Origin: Autumnicola tepida
Lineage (GTDB): Bacteria; Bacteroidota; Bacteroidia; Flavobacteriales; Flavobacteriaceae
Direction: 5' to 3'
Assembly: GCF_031846485.1 (NCBI RefSeq)
Contig: NZ_JAVRHQ010000010.1
Coordinates: 62,001 to 126,000, forward strand
DNA length: 64,000 bases
In this document: piece after piece, positions 8,277 to 16,635 of the stretch
Numbering within the stretch: the stretch's first letter is position 1
Layout of the letters: every line of letters begins with the position of its first letter
Program-made: the position numbers and the translations under genes
Notes under the pieces: generated by a model
The model's database searches: none
What the model saw: the letters and a program-made list of their open reading frames with translations, nothing else
Told to the model about the DNA's origin: nothing

Positions 8277-9815
8277 GTGGACAAAGAATTAATTATCAGG
8301 TCCGAATCCTCTGCTGTAGATTTTGCCTTAACAAAAGATGGAAAACTTATTGAGCTCAACAAGGAAGAAGATGACAACAAATTTAATGTTGGCGATATTT
8401 TTATTGCCAAAATTAGAAAATCTGTCCCCGGGCTAAATGCCGCATTTGTAAATGTAGGTTATGAAAAAGATGGTTTTTTACACTATCACGACCTGGGTCC
8501 TCAAATTTCTTCTTTGCTGAAGTTCATAAAACGTGTAAGCACAGGTAAATTAAAAGATTATTCTCTAAAGAATTTTACTTTTGAAAAAGACATAGACAAA
8601 AACGGCAGTATTGCCGATGTCTTAAAGTCAAATCAATCGATACTGGTTCAGGTAGTAAAAGAACCAATCTCCACAAAAGGCCCAAGGATAAGCTCTGAGC
8701 TTTCCCTCCCCGGCCGGTACATCGTACTGGTACCTTTTTCCAACCGCATTTCGGTTTCTCAAAAAATTGAGAGCAAGGAAGAAAAGGAACGCCTTAAGAG
8801 ATTGGTAAAAAGCATTAAACCCAAAGGTTTTGGGATAATTGTTAGAACCGTAGCCGAAGGCAAAAAAGTAGCAGAACTGGACAGGGACCTCCAAAATTTA
8901 ATGGGTCGCTGGACAGCAATGTGCAAAAAACTGTATAAGCCACACCATCCCTCTAAAGTACTGGGCGAGCTCAACAGGGCATCTTCCCTGTTAAGAGACA
9001 TTTTTAACGACAGCTTTACTTCTATAGTGGTAGATGAAGAGGCTTTATATACACAAATTAAAGACTATGTGGGCGAGATTGCCCCCGAAAAAGAATCAAT
9101 AGTAAAATTGTACCAATCCAATGTACCAATCTTTGAAAAATACGGTATCGAAAGACAAATAAAAACTTCTTTTGGGCGCACCGTCTCTATGAGTAAAGGC
9201 GCCTACCTGGTGATAGAACATACCGAAGCCATGCATGTTATAGACGTAAACAGTGGTAACCGGTCTAACAAATCCAAAAACCAGGAAGATACCGCACTCG
9301 AGGTGAATTTAATAAGTGCTACCGAGATAGCCCGCCAACTAAGACTTCGCGATATGGGTGGCATTATTGTTATTGACTTTATCGATATGGGTAGAGCCGA
9401 AAACAGGAAAAAACTTTTTGATCACCTGCGAAAAGAAATGAGTGATGACAGGGCAAAACATAAGATTTTGCCACCAAGTAAATTTGGATTGATTCAAATT
9501 ACAAGACAACGCGTAAGGCCTGAAATGAATATTAAAACCCGTGAGATTAACCCTAACGGAAGTGGTGAAATTGAGGCACCAATAATTTTAATAAACAAGA
9601 TTAAGGCCGACTTTGAGAAATTACTTAAGAAAAATCATAAGAAGATAACTCTTAGTGCGCACCCCTTTATTGCAGCCTTTTTAACTAAAGGTTTTCCATC
9701 TCCCCGCTCGCAATGGTTTATGGACCATAAACGCTGGGTGAAAATATTACCTAGAGACGCTTACACGTATTTAGAATACCACTTTCACGATAAAGACGGG
9801 AAAGTAATTATATAA
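8277..9815 (+). CDS. rng: Ribonuclease E/G family endoribonuclease
   Basis: A 512-residue RNase G-type enzyme for rRNA processing and mRNA decay. The start is GTG at 8277 (product MDKELIIRSESS), chosen because the family begins with this strand; the in-sequence ATGs upstream are in another frame. Residues about 35-125 hold the S1 domain (VPGLNAAFVNVG), interrupted by an insertion, and the catalytic DNase-I-like part has Asp323 in VIDVNSGN and Asp367 in IVIDFIDMG, the two metal ligands. The zinc-link CPxCxG motif of E. coli enzymes is missing: after MNIKTREINPNGSG there is no cysteine, and the only Cys is at 216. This may be normal for flavobacteria. It ends HFHDKDGKVII. Confidence 0.92.
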   Translation: MDKELIIRSESSAVDFALTKDGKLIELNKEEDDNKFNVGDIFIAKIRKSVPGLNAAFVNVGYEKDGFLHYHDLGPQISSLLKFIKRVSTGKLKDYSLKNFTFEKDIDKNGSIADVLKSNQSILVQVVKEPISTKGPRISSELSLPGRYIVLVPFSNRISVSQKIESKEEKERLKRLVKSIKPKGFGIIVRTVAEGKKVAELDRDLQNLMGRWTAMCKKLYKPHHPSKVLGELNRASSLLRDIFNDSFTSIVVDEEALYTQIKDYVGEIAPEKESIVKLYQSNVPIFEKYGIERQIKTSFGRTVSMSKGAYLVIEHTEAMHVIDVNSGNRSNKSKNQEDTALEVNLISATEIARQLRLRDMGGIIVIDFIDMGRAENRKKLFDHLRKEMSDDRAKHKILPPSKFGLIQITRQRVRPEMNIKTREINPNGSGEIEAPIILINKIKADFEKLLKKNHKKITLSAHPFIAAFLTKGFPSPRSQWFMDHKRWVKILPRDAYTYLEYHFHDKDGKVII

Positions 9816-9817
9816 CT

Positions 9818-9854
9818 AAAAAACGCCTTTCGTTAATTCGGGAGGCGTTTTTTT
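9818..9854 (+). terminator. Rho-independent terminator after the RNase E/G gene
   Basis: AAAAAACGCCT and AGGCGTTTTTTT pair over 11 bases around a 14-base loop, two bases after the stop codon. Confidence 0.88.
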
Positions 9855-10055
9855 GTACTTAGAAGTTAGAAAAGAGAATTGAGATTGCTAATTTCATTTC
9901 CAATCATATCTACTTCTTCTTTCTATTCTTCACTATTCCAGTTAAGCGCTTTTTATAAATCTAATTCTTTCTGCTTTATTTTTTCCCGCTTTCCACTGAA
10001 CACTTTCCTCTATATCCAATTTTTTCCAATTTCCAACTTCCTTCTTACTTTTGCT
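9855..10055. other. Pyrimidine-rich spacer before recX
   Basis: About 200 bases almost purely C/T/A on the plus strand, with repeated TTCCAATTTTTTCC-like words. No gene or clear structure; it resembles the degenerate low-complexity spacers also seen at 6270-6435 and 28003-28072. Confidence 0.45.
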
Positions 10056-10541
10056 ATGATGAAAAAGAACTCCTCCCATAAATCCTACACCCTAAAAGAA
10101 GCCACCCTCAAGCTGATGCAGTTCTGCGCCTACCGCGACCGCTCCCATAAGGAAGTGGAAGAAAAACTGAAAGAGATGAATATGATCCCTGCAGCCCAGG
10201 AACAAATTATTATTCAGCTGATGCAGGAAGGATTTTTAAATGAAGAACGATTTGCAAGAAGTTTTGTAAGGGGGAAATTCAGAATAAAAAAATGGGGAAG
10301 AATTAAAATAAAACAGGAGCTTAAGCTGAGGGAAATTTCCTCTCCAATAATAAAAATCGCCCTCACCGAAATTGATGAGGACGATTATTTTGCCACTCTG
10401 CACGAACTGGCAGAGAAAAAATTATCTCTTATTCCTGAGCCCAACAGCTTTAAAAAGAAGAAAAAATTAAGTGATTATCTTCTTCGCAAAGGCTATGAAG
10501 CCCACCTGGTATTTGATGTTTCCAGCAGTTTCTTTGACTAG
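10056..10541 (+). CDS. recX: Regulatory protein RecX
   Basis: A 161-residue all-helical protein with three RecX repeats: LMQFCAYRDRSHKEVEEKL, a middle repeat with GFLNEERFARSFVRGK and IKKWGRIKIKQEL, and a last one ending in YLLRKGYE. RecX binds RecA filaments and limits their activity. The frame is open 59 codons further upstream, but that part is Ser/Phe-rich and encoded by a pyrimidine tract, so the start is placed at ATG 10056 (10059 also possible). TACTTTTG at 10046-10053 resembles a -7 element but lies so close to the ATG that the mRNA would be nearly leaderless. It converges with the next gene, one base between stops. Confidence 0.88.
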   Translation: MMKKNSSHKSYTLKEATLKLMQFCAYRDRSHKEVEEKLKEMNMIPAAQEQIIIQLMQEGFLNEERFARSFVRGKFRIKKWGRIKIKQELKLREISSPIIKIALTEIDEDDYFATLHELAEKKLSLIPEPNSFKKKKKLSDYLLRKGYEAHLVFDVSSSFFD

Positions 10542-10542
10542 C

Positions 10543-10956
10543 TTACACAGGATTTGCTCCTATTTGCTTAAGTATTCCCAGCTCATCGCTGCTTCCCCAC
10601 CTTTCTACTAATTTTCCATCCTTAAAACGGCTAATTTGCATACCACGCGCCTTTATGGATTTGCCGGTCCCGGCTACTCCCATAAAATCTCCCTGGTGTG
10701 TTCCGGTAAGCGTATACGCAAAAGCCACATTATCTTCATCGGCCACCAACTGCTCTACTTCCACTTTCATGTCGGGAAATGCATTTCTCATCATGGTAAA
10801 AAAGTCGATATATCCCTGTGGGCCAGGCCCCTGATTGGGAGCAGGATCATGATCTTTTACATCATCTGCCACTAAATCCCTGATTTTTTCAAGATTTCCG
10901 GTATTTATTGCTTCTCCAAATTTTTGCTGAACTTCTTGGTTCTTTTCTTTACTCAT
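10543..10956 (-). CDS. SnoaL-like ester cyclase family protein
   Basis: A 137-residue single-domain protein with the NTF2/SnoaL fold. Visible family marks are NTGNLEKIRDLVADDVKDHDP (helix then first strand), GPQGYIDFFTMMRNAFPDMKV-type core, and TGTHQGDFMGVAGTGKSIKARGM, followed by KLVERWGSSDELGILKQIG, the usual ending of the ester cyclase group. The family includes polyketide cyclases, but most bacterial stand-alone copies have no known substrate. No signal peptide, so it is cytoplasmic. It is a single-gene unit converging on recX. Confidence 0.82.
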   Translation of the reverse strand: MSKEKNQEVQQKFGEAINTGNLEKIRDLVADDVKDHDPAPNQGPGPQGYIDFFTMMRNAFPDMKVEVEQLVADEDNVAFAYTLTGTHQGDFMGVAGTGKSIKARGMQISRFKDGKLVERWGSSDELGILKQIGANPV

Positions 10957-11121
10957 AACAATTAATTTTTTTAATATTCTTCTCCTGAAGTTCCAAAAAG
11001 AATGCGCCTTAAAAAAATTATTTTAGAAGTTTTAGCAATGATTAACAGGGTTTAACAGCTGTGTAATCCATTAGATACCACTATAAAATGTAAAAACAAG
11101 AGAATAGAAAGAACTACTAAA

Positions 11122-12009
11122 TTAGCTTTCTATTTTATTCTTCCGGTGGGTGCGCTTTACAGCCTGCTCATTTTTATAATCTATCCACTTCTGGCCTTTC
11201 CATTTGCGCATATAATTATCGAAGTGCCGCATAAAGATCAGGTTATAAACCGCCTTGGAAAAATTAGTAACCGTCCTGGGAGTTGCACGTAAACTCATGG
11301 AAAAACCGGCCGTTAAATATGTCATCTGGTGCCAGTATCCTTCAGGCATATAAAGTGTTTCACCATGCTTTAATTCCGTAACATAACCCCGGGCTTTTTT
11401 TAGCGCGGGAAACTTATCAAAGTCTGGATTGGTAAAATCAATATCCTCTCGTGAAATAAGGGCATGCGGGACTTTGTACAGGTACTGGCTTTCTGACGGA
11501 GGATACAAAATACATTGCTTTTTTCCGTGGAAATGGAAATGCAGGATATTGGCAAAATCGATATCGTAATGCATGAACACTTTAGAATTCTCCCCTCCAA
11601 AAAACAAGGTGGGCAACTGCTTTAAAAAGCGCAGGCCAAGATCTGGGAATTTAAAATCCTGCTGCAGCTTTGGCACCTCCTTAAGCATATGATAAAGAAA
11701 TATGCGGTAATTGGTAGGTTTGGATTTCAGGAGCTCAATGTACTCAGACATTTTCATCCTGGTATGCGGCTCGTTAAATTTAAATTTTGAAGAAATAGGG
11801 CGGTCATCATATAAAGGCACCACTTTTTCTCCCGCAACCTGCTCTATATAATCCAGGTTCCATTTTTTATACGCAGGCCAGTCTTCGATAAGATGCTCTA
11901 TAACCACCGGCTTTTGAGGACGCACATATTTCTCCAAAAAATCTTCTTTGGAAATACGTTCCTCCCTGGGAATTTGCTTTAATTTCAGACCTTCATCCTT
12001 CATCATCAT
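11122..12009 (-). CDS. Cupin-like (JmjC-type) domain protein, probable Fe(II)/2-oxoglutarate oxygenase
   Basis: A 295-residue protein of the Cupin_8/JmjC type. Metal ligands are visible as His147 and Asp149 in FMHYDIDFAN and His227 in GYWHQMTYL; the fold strands around FHGKKQCILYPP and HGETLYMPEGYWH fit the family. Such proteins are often hydroxylases of proteins or small molecules; the target here is unknown. The N terminus has three candidate starts (MMMK), of which the first is given. A basic C-terminal tail (KRTHRKNK) is unusual for an enzyme and might aid binding of nucleic acid or ribosome. It stands alone between the SnoaL gene and the biotin locus. Confidence 0.82.
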   Translation of the reverse strand: MMMKDEGLKLKQIPREERISKEDFLEKYVRPQKPVVIEHLIEDWPAYKKWNLDYIEQVAGEKVVPLYDDRPISSKFKFNEPHTRMKMSEYIELLKSKPTNYRIFLYHMLKEVPKLQQDFKFPDLGLRFLKQLPTLFFGGENSKVFMHYDIDFANILHFHFHGKKQCILYPPSESQYLYKVPHALISREDIDFTNPDFDKFPALKKARGYVTELKHGETLYMPEGYWHQMTYLTAGFSMSLRATPRTVTNFSKAVYNLIFMRHFDNYMRKWKGQKWIDYKNEQAVKRTHRKNKIES

Positions 12010-12182
12010 TCAATTTCTGCACTTCTATGTTTGTTTTTTCCAGCTTGCTCAATTTAAAATTCAATCCAACTCTTCACTTTCTTTAGATTTCTTCGGAATA
12101 AAATAGCTTATTTTTTTATTCCTCTTAAAAAACATCAATCATGGCTATGATTTAGCAGATCTTATTGCCTTACCTGAAGAAA

Positions 12183-13274
12183 TTAAGCCTTGCTTTTCAG
12201 TTTTTCCTGCGCCTGAAGGTTCCTTTCTATCACGTGTCCTGGCCTTGTCCATTTCGGTTTTTCTCCCAAAGGCCTGAATTGTGAATTTTCGGCATCCACG
12301 CTCTGTGGCTGTTCTTTTTTCTCAAACGCCTTCTGCGGATTTAAGCCCAGCGCCCTGAACATTTCCATATCTTCATTTACATCGGGATTAGGAGTAGTTA
12401 ACAATTTATCCCCTGCAAATATGGAATTGGCACCGGCGAAAAAGCACATGGCCTGTCCTTCCCTGCTCATCTGGGTTCTACCCGCAGATAATCTTACCTG
12501 TGTTTCCGGCATCACAATCCTTGTAGTAGCCACCATTCTAACCATTTCCCAGATAGAAACCGGCTCCTGCTCCTCCATGGGCGTACCTTCAACCGGCACA
12601 AGTGCGTTGATCGGCACAGATTCCGGCTGCGGATTTAATGTTGAAAGCGCCACAAGCATTCCCGCCCGGTCATCGGCACTTTCCCCCATTCCTATAATCC
12701 CGCCGCTACATACCGTAACATTGGTTTTGCGTACATTATCTATGGTTTTCAGCCTGTCTTCATACCCACGGGTAGAAATCACTTCCTTATAATATTCCTC
12801 TGAAGTATCCAGGTTATGGTTATAAGCATATAAACCGGCCTCTGCAAGGCGTTGCGCCTGGTTTTCGGTGAGCATTCCCAGGGTACAGCAAACTTCCATT
12901 TCCAGTTTATTGATGGTACGTACCATCTCCAGCACGTTATCAAATTCTTCCCCGTCTTTTACATTTCTCCAGGCGGCGCCCATGCAAACTCGGGAACTTC
13001 CCGCGGCTTTTGCCCTTAATGCCTGCGCCTTTACCTGGTTTACACTCATAAGATCGTTACCATCCAGGTTGGTATGGTACCTGGCTGCCTGCGGACAATA
13101 TCCGCAATCTTCAGGACAACCTCCTGTTTTTATAGATAAAAGCGTGGAAACCTGCACGGTATTGGGGTCGTGGTATTGCCGGTGCACCGTGGCCGCTTCA
13201 TAAAGCAACTCCATTAAAGGTTTATTATAAATATCGAGAATTTCTTCCTTGGTCCAGTCGTGTTTTGTAGCCAT
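12183..13274 (-). CDS. bioB: Biotin synthase BioB
   Basis: A 363-residue radical SAM enzyme that inserts sulfur into dethiobiotin. The radical SAM cluster ligands are Cys53, Cys57 and Cys60 in GGCPEDCGYCPQ, and the second-cluster ligands lie in the SSRVCMGAAWR, EVCCTLG and TVCSGGIIGMG segments; the RLSAGR motif with the Arg ligand is present. The C-terminal about 45 residues are a Lys/Gln-rich extension. It is the last gene of the biotin locus and is preceded by a possible promoter of its own at 13292. Confidence 0.97.
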   Translation of the reverse strand: MATKHDWTKEEILDIYNKPLMELLYEAATVHRQYHDPNTVQVSTLLSIKTGGCPEDCGYCPQAARYHTNLDGNDLMSVNQVKAQALRAKAAGSSRVCMGAAWRNVKDGEEFDNVLEMVRTINKLEMEVCCTLGMLTENQAQRLAEAGLYAYNHNLDTSEEYYKEVISTRGYEDRLKTIDNVRKTNVTVCSGGIIGMGESADDRAGMLVALSTLNPQPESVPINALVPVEGTPMEEQEPVSIWEMVRMVATTRIVMPETQVRLSAGRTQMSREGQAMCFFAGANSIFAGDKLLTTPNPDVNEDMEMFRALGLNPQKAFEKKEQPQSVDAENSQFRPLGEKPKWTRPGHVIERNLQAQEKLKSKA

Positions 13275-13291
13275 GAAATTTAATTTGTATT

Positions 13292-13299
13292 CAAAAATA
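13292..13299 (-). promoter_or_regulatory. Possible bioB promoter, -7 element TATTTTTG
   Basis: On the minus strand TATTTTTG fits TAnnTTTG, 17 bases before the bioB ATG, in the 65-base gap after the ketoacyl synthase gene. No -33 element is evident. Confidence 0.4.
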
Positions 13300-13339
13300 A
13301 CTAAAACTGCAGTTTAATAAGCCTTCCGCGGCAAAGATT

Positions 13340-14497
13340 TTAAGCTTTACTAAGTAAAATCGAAACCGCATTGCCGCCAAAGCCTACCGCGTTCACCAGA
13401 ATATTATCCAGTTTGCGCGGGCTTTTGCTGAATTCTGAAAAAGGCACGGGAATAAATTGCTGGTGCTGAAGCATTAAAATTGCCATTTCCATACTTAACA
13501 CTCCCGAGGCGCCAAAGCTATGCCCCAGCTTCCATTTGTTAGAAGTTATCGCGGGAATTTCTTTGCCAAAAACAGCTTTTATGGCATTGACCTCAGCCAA
13601 GTCACCTTTCAGTGTTCCCGGGGCATGTGTAACCACCGCATCAACTTCATCAACATTAATATTCTTCATTGCCATTTTCATCGATTTCTGAAGGCATTCC
13701 CCTTCCGCAGAAATAGAAACGCTGTGCTTCAGTTTTTCGGTGGCATAACCTATTCCTGAAATTTGGGCTATAGCGCCGTCCTTTTTCCCCGTTTCCATAC
13801 AGATAATGCCCGCCCCTTCTCCAAGCACCATGGAGTTTCGGGATTTTTGCATGTTAAGCGCCTGGCAGGGATAATCCAGATCTTCGGAAGCATAGATCTT
13901 CATGGCCTTCATTTGGGAAATGGTAAACGGGGTGAGAGCCGCCTCACTGCCACCCACCAGAAACTTATCTGCAAAACCCGCCTGCATCCAGGCAATGCCG
14001 TTCACCACAGCATGCAACCCTGTAGAACAGGTAACACTGTGCGAAAACTGCGGCCCTTCCGCCTCCAGATCCTGCCCCACCCAGGAAGAAATATTCCCTA
14101 AAGTGGTGGTTGGGGAAGCCAGGGTTTCGGCTTTTCCTTTATCGAGAAAAGATTTGTGAAATTTCTCAAACAATCCTGTAGCACCACGGGAACTGCCAAT
14201 ATTAATCCCAATATTGTTATCATTTTCCCAGCTGACATTCTTCACCGCCTGCCTTGCCGCGAAAATCGCGTATAACACCGAATCATCCACATATCGAAAA
14301 TTGGCATTTCCAGACCGTAACTTGTCGATCTCTTCTTTTACTTTCTGCGGAAGGAACCCCGCGTAGGCCTCATCTCCTTCAAAATCTCCTTTTTTGAGGT
14401 GGTGGGCAGGGTTTAAATAATTTTGCCAGATTTCTTCTGAAGATTTTCCAAGGGCAGATACCGAAGCGATTGAAGTAATGGATACAGGATTTTTCAA
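13340..14497 (-). CDS. FabF-like beta-ketoacyl synthase in the biotin locus
   Basis: A 385-residue thiolase-fold condensing enzyme. The Cys-His-His triad is intact: Cys157 in SVTCSTGLHAV, His291 in VVTHAPGTLKGD, and His326 in KLGHSFGASG. The C-terminal GGNAVSILLSK also fits KAS I/II enzymes. The start codon is TTG at 14497, placed there because the family's first strand begins at MKNPVSITSIASVSALG; a small hairpin (GCTGAAA/TTTCAGC) lies just upstream. It sits between a SET-domain gene and bioB, inside the biotin locus. An inferred role is making the pimeloyl chain, since no bioC/bioH/bioG is present, but a general fatty acid role is possible. It is not a BioZ-type (KAS III) enzyme, which would have Cys-His-Asn. 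Confidence 0.88.
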   Translation of the reverse strand: MKNPVSITSIASVSALGKSSEEIWQNYLNPAHHLKKGDFEGDEAYAGFLPQKVKEEIDKLRSGNANFRYVDDSVLYAIFAARQAVKNVSWENDNNIGINIGSSRGATGLFEKFHKSFLDKGKAETLASPTTTLGNISSWVGQDLEAEGPQFSHSVTCSTGLHAVVNGIAWMQAGFADKFLVGGSEAALTPFTISQMKAMKIYASEDLDYPCQALNMQKSRNSMVLGEGAGIICMETGKKDGAIAQISGIGYATEKLKHSVSISAEGECLQKSMKMAMKNINVDEVDAVVTHAPGTLKGDLAEVNAIKAVFGKEIPAITSNKWKLGHSFGASGVLSMEMAILMLQHQQFIPVPFSEFSKSPRKLDNILVNAVGFGGNAVSILLSKA

Positions 14498-14499
14498 AA

Positions 14500-14522
14500 G
14501 CTGAAATTTTTCAGCAAAAATA
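14500..14522 (-). promoter_or_regulatory. Possible promoter and hairpin before the ketoacyl synthase gene
   Basis: TATTTTTG on the minus strand (14515-14522) matches TAnnTTTG. It abuts a perfect 7-base inverted repeat GCTGAAA TT TTTCAGC at 14500-14515 that ends two bases before the TTG start codon. The hairpin could limit translation. Confidence 0.4.
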
Positions 14523-14587
14523 AGGCCTGCGGAAGCTTCTGCTAAATTTTAGGCAATAAAATTTCTTCAGAAATCCATATTCCCGGC

Positions 14588-15175
14588 TTAATCTTCATTA
14601 TAGTAACAATGTAAAATAGATTTCATCTCCTTTTTGCCCTTTATCACCAGCAGCACTTCTTTTTGTATTTCAGCCGGAATAATTGCCCGCAAGGGCTGCG
14701 GAACGCTGTTTATATGGCCAAAAGCCTGTTGAAGCTGCCGGTCCCACAGGGGGTAAAATTTCTCCAGGTCATTGGGATAGACAACCTTTCTTTCGGTATT
14801 TTCATCTTTGGCCCTAAAAGCCTCGGTCACATTAAGATAACCATAATCGTCGGTAAGTTCTTCACCTTCCCGTATATCACGCACGGCAATTTCAAAATCG
14901 TAGGCCGTGGAGAGGCAGTTGGAGCGGAAACTATGGTTTACATATTTCGCGGTGTCCCAGCATAGTACAAAATTGCCCTTGTTGTTCCTAAAGGTATATT
15001 TATCTATCATCTGCCTTGCAAATTCGCTCATTTCCCCCACCTCTTCCGGCGTATAAATCTGGTCGAGTTCATCCTGGACCCAGGTAATCGTGCCTTTGGG
15101 AATGCGCCTTAAAGCCACCACGCCATAACCAATCTCTTCGCTGATAAAACGGATTTCCGTGTCCGGGTGCATCAT
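14588..15175 (-). CDS. SET domain protein (putative protein-lysine methyltransferase)
   Basis: A 195-residue protein that is almost only a SET domain. Marks: GYGVVALRRIPKGT (the S-adenosylmethionine-site strand), Asn80-His81-Ser82 in YVNHSFRSNC (SET NHS motif), and ELTDDYGYLN at 106-115 (the ELTxDY motif). These are the parts needed to bind SAM and the substrate lysine. No post-SET cysteine cluster follows. It lies between bioA and the ketoacyl synthase gene on the same strand. Why a lysine methyltransferase sits in a biotin locus is unclear; possible ideas are modification of a locus enzyme or an unrelated role. The function is not assigned. Confidence 0.8.
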   Translation of the reverse strand: MMHPDTEIRFISEEIGYGVVALRRIPKGTITWVQDELDQIYTPEEVGEMSEFARQMIDKYTFRNNKGNFVLCWDTAKYVNHSFRSNCLSTAYDFEIAVRDIREGEELTDDYGYLNVTEAFRAKDENTERKVVYPNDLEKFYPLWDRQLQQAFGHINSVPQPLRAIIPAEIQKEVLLVIKGKKEMKSILHCYYNED

Positions 15176-15260
15176 AATTTCAGGATTTTATCTATTAAAA
15201 TTCGCAAATAAAAGAATGCGAACACAAAGAATTTTCCATCCTGAAACGTTAAAATTTCAG

Positions 15261-16556
15261 CTAAAAAATTTCCAGCGCGGCTTCTATGCTTTTATAAATT
15301 TTCCCCAGCTCTTCATCTGAAGTTACGAAAGGTGCCAGGATGTAAATGGTGTTCCCCAGCGGGCGCAGAAAAATCCCGCTGTCCATAAAATGTTTAAACA
15401 ACTTATTTCTAATGTTGCCGTAGCGCTCCATTTCCACATTAAGGTCGAAAGCGTAAATTACCCCAAGCTGCCTGGTATTGGTCACTTTTAGATGGCCGTT
15501 TATACGCTCGTGAAAATCCTGGTGAGATTTGGTTATTCTTTTAATATCTGCCTGGATTTCTTCGGAAAGCAATAATTGCACTCCAGCCAAAGCCGCTGCA
15601 CAGGCCAGGGGATTGGCGGAATAGGTGTGCCCGTGAAAAAGTCCTTTTCCAATATCATCTGAATAAAAAGCATCGTAAATTTTTTGAGTACACGAAGTTA
15701 AACCCATGGGCAGTAATCCCGCGGTAAGCGCCTTAGACATGCAAATAATATCAGGCTTGGTTTCCAGGTAATCTGAAGCGAAATATTTCCCGGTTTTGCC
15801 AAAACCAGTCATCACCTCATCTGCCACACAAATAATTTCATTCTCCTTACAAATTTGAAGGATTCGCTCCAGGCCTTCGGCATCATGCATTTTCATCGCG
15901 GCTGCGCCCTGTACCAGGGGTTCATAAATAAAACCGGCGATTTTATATTCAGTAATCAGATTTTTCAGCTTTCTTATCACCTCAGCATTATTCTCTCCCG
16001 TAGGCACGGGAATACGTACCACGGCTATAAAATGCTCTTCAAAAGCGCCATTATAAACCGAAAGACCAGAGACAGACATAGCCCCAAAAGTATCGCCATG
16101 AAAACCTTCTTCAAAAGCCAGCATCACCTTACGGTCATTCCCGAGGTTATGATGGTACTGCAATGCCATTTTTATGCCGATTTCGGTTGCCGTGGAACCG
16201 TTATCGTTAAAGAAAAGCTTCTGCTGGCCGGCAGGCAAAATCTGCATCAAAGCTTCTGAAAGTTCTACCGCAGGACCATGGGTAAAGCCGCTAAACACCA
16301 CCTGGTCCAGGTTTTTCATCTGTTCCGAAACCCTGGAAGTTATGTATTCATTGCAATGTCCGTACATACAGGTGTACCAGGAAGCAATCCCGTCTATATA
16401 TTCTTTGCCATCCTCGCCATACAAAATCGCGCCTTTGGCTTTGGTAATCGCCAGCATATCCGGATAAATCTTATGCTGGGTAAGCGGGTGCCAAAGGTGT
16501 TTTTTATCCCTTTCTGAAAGTTTTTGCTCTTTTATATTTTGATTGAAATCTGACAT
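15261..16556 (-). CDS. bioA: Adenosylmethionine-8-amino-7-oxononanoate aminotransferase BioA
   Basis: A 431-residue class III aminotransferase that converts KAPA to DAPA with SAM as the amino donor. The opening DKKHLWHPLTQHK is diagnostic of BioA. PLP contacts are NDNGSTATEIGIKMALQYH, Asp246 in VADEVMTGFG and the Schiff-base lysine Lys275 in MSKALTAG. Length matches E. coli BioA (429). It lies downstream of bioD with a 79-base gap that holds a palindromic repeat, and upstream of the SET gene. Confidence 0.96.
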   Translation of the reverse strand: MSDFNQNIKEQKLSERDKKHLWHPLTQHKIYPDMLAITKAKGAILYGEDGKEYIDGIASWYTCMYGHCNEYITSRVSEQMKNLDQVVFSGFTHGPAVELSEALMQILPAGQQKLFFNDNGSTATEIGIKMALQYHHNLGNDRKVMLAFEEGFHGDTFGAMSVSGLSVYNGAFEEHFIAVVRIPVPTGENNAEVIRKLKNLITEYKIAGFIYEPLVQGAAAMKMHDAEGLERILQICKENEIICVADEVMTGFGKTGKYFASDYLETKPDIICMSKALTAGLLPMGLTSCTQKIYDAFYSDDIGKGLFHGHTYSANPLACAAALAGVQLLLSEEIQADIKRITKSHQDFHERINGHLKVTNTRQLGVIYAFDLNVEMERYGNIRNKLFKHFMDSGIFLRPLGNTIYILAPFVTSDEELGKIYKSIEAALEIF

Positions 16557-16585
16557 AATCCTTTTTGTTTATTCCCTTGTTTGCC

Positions 16586-16618
16586 AGACCTCACAGGTTT
16601 TAGAAACCTGTGAGGTCT
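16586..16618. repeat. Perfect intergenic palindrome (15-bp arms) between bioD and bioA
   Basis: AGACCTCACAGGTTT, loop TAG, then AAACCTGTGAGGTCT: 15 of 15 bases pair. A T run follows on the plus strand only. The core ACCT-N4-GGTTTTRGAAACC-N4-AGGT is shared with the palindrome at 41351, so both look like members of one dispersed family. Confidence 0.85.
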
Positions 16619-16635
16619 TTTTAACCTGGAGAAAC

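Noticed and set aside
9879..10055. 59-codon in-frame upstream extension of recX
   Set aside because: The extension is Ser/Phe-rich text from a pyrimidine tract; RecX family proteins begin near 10056.
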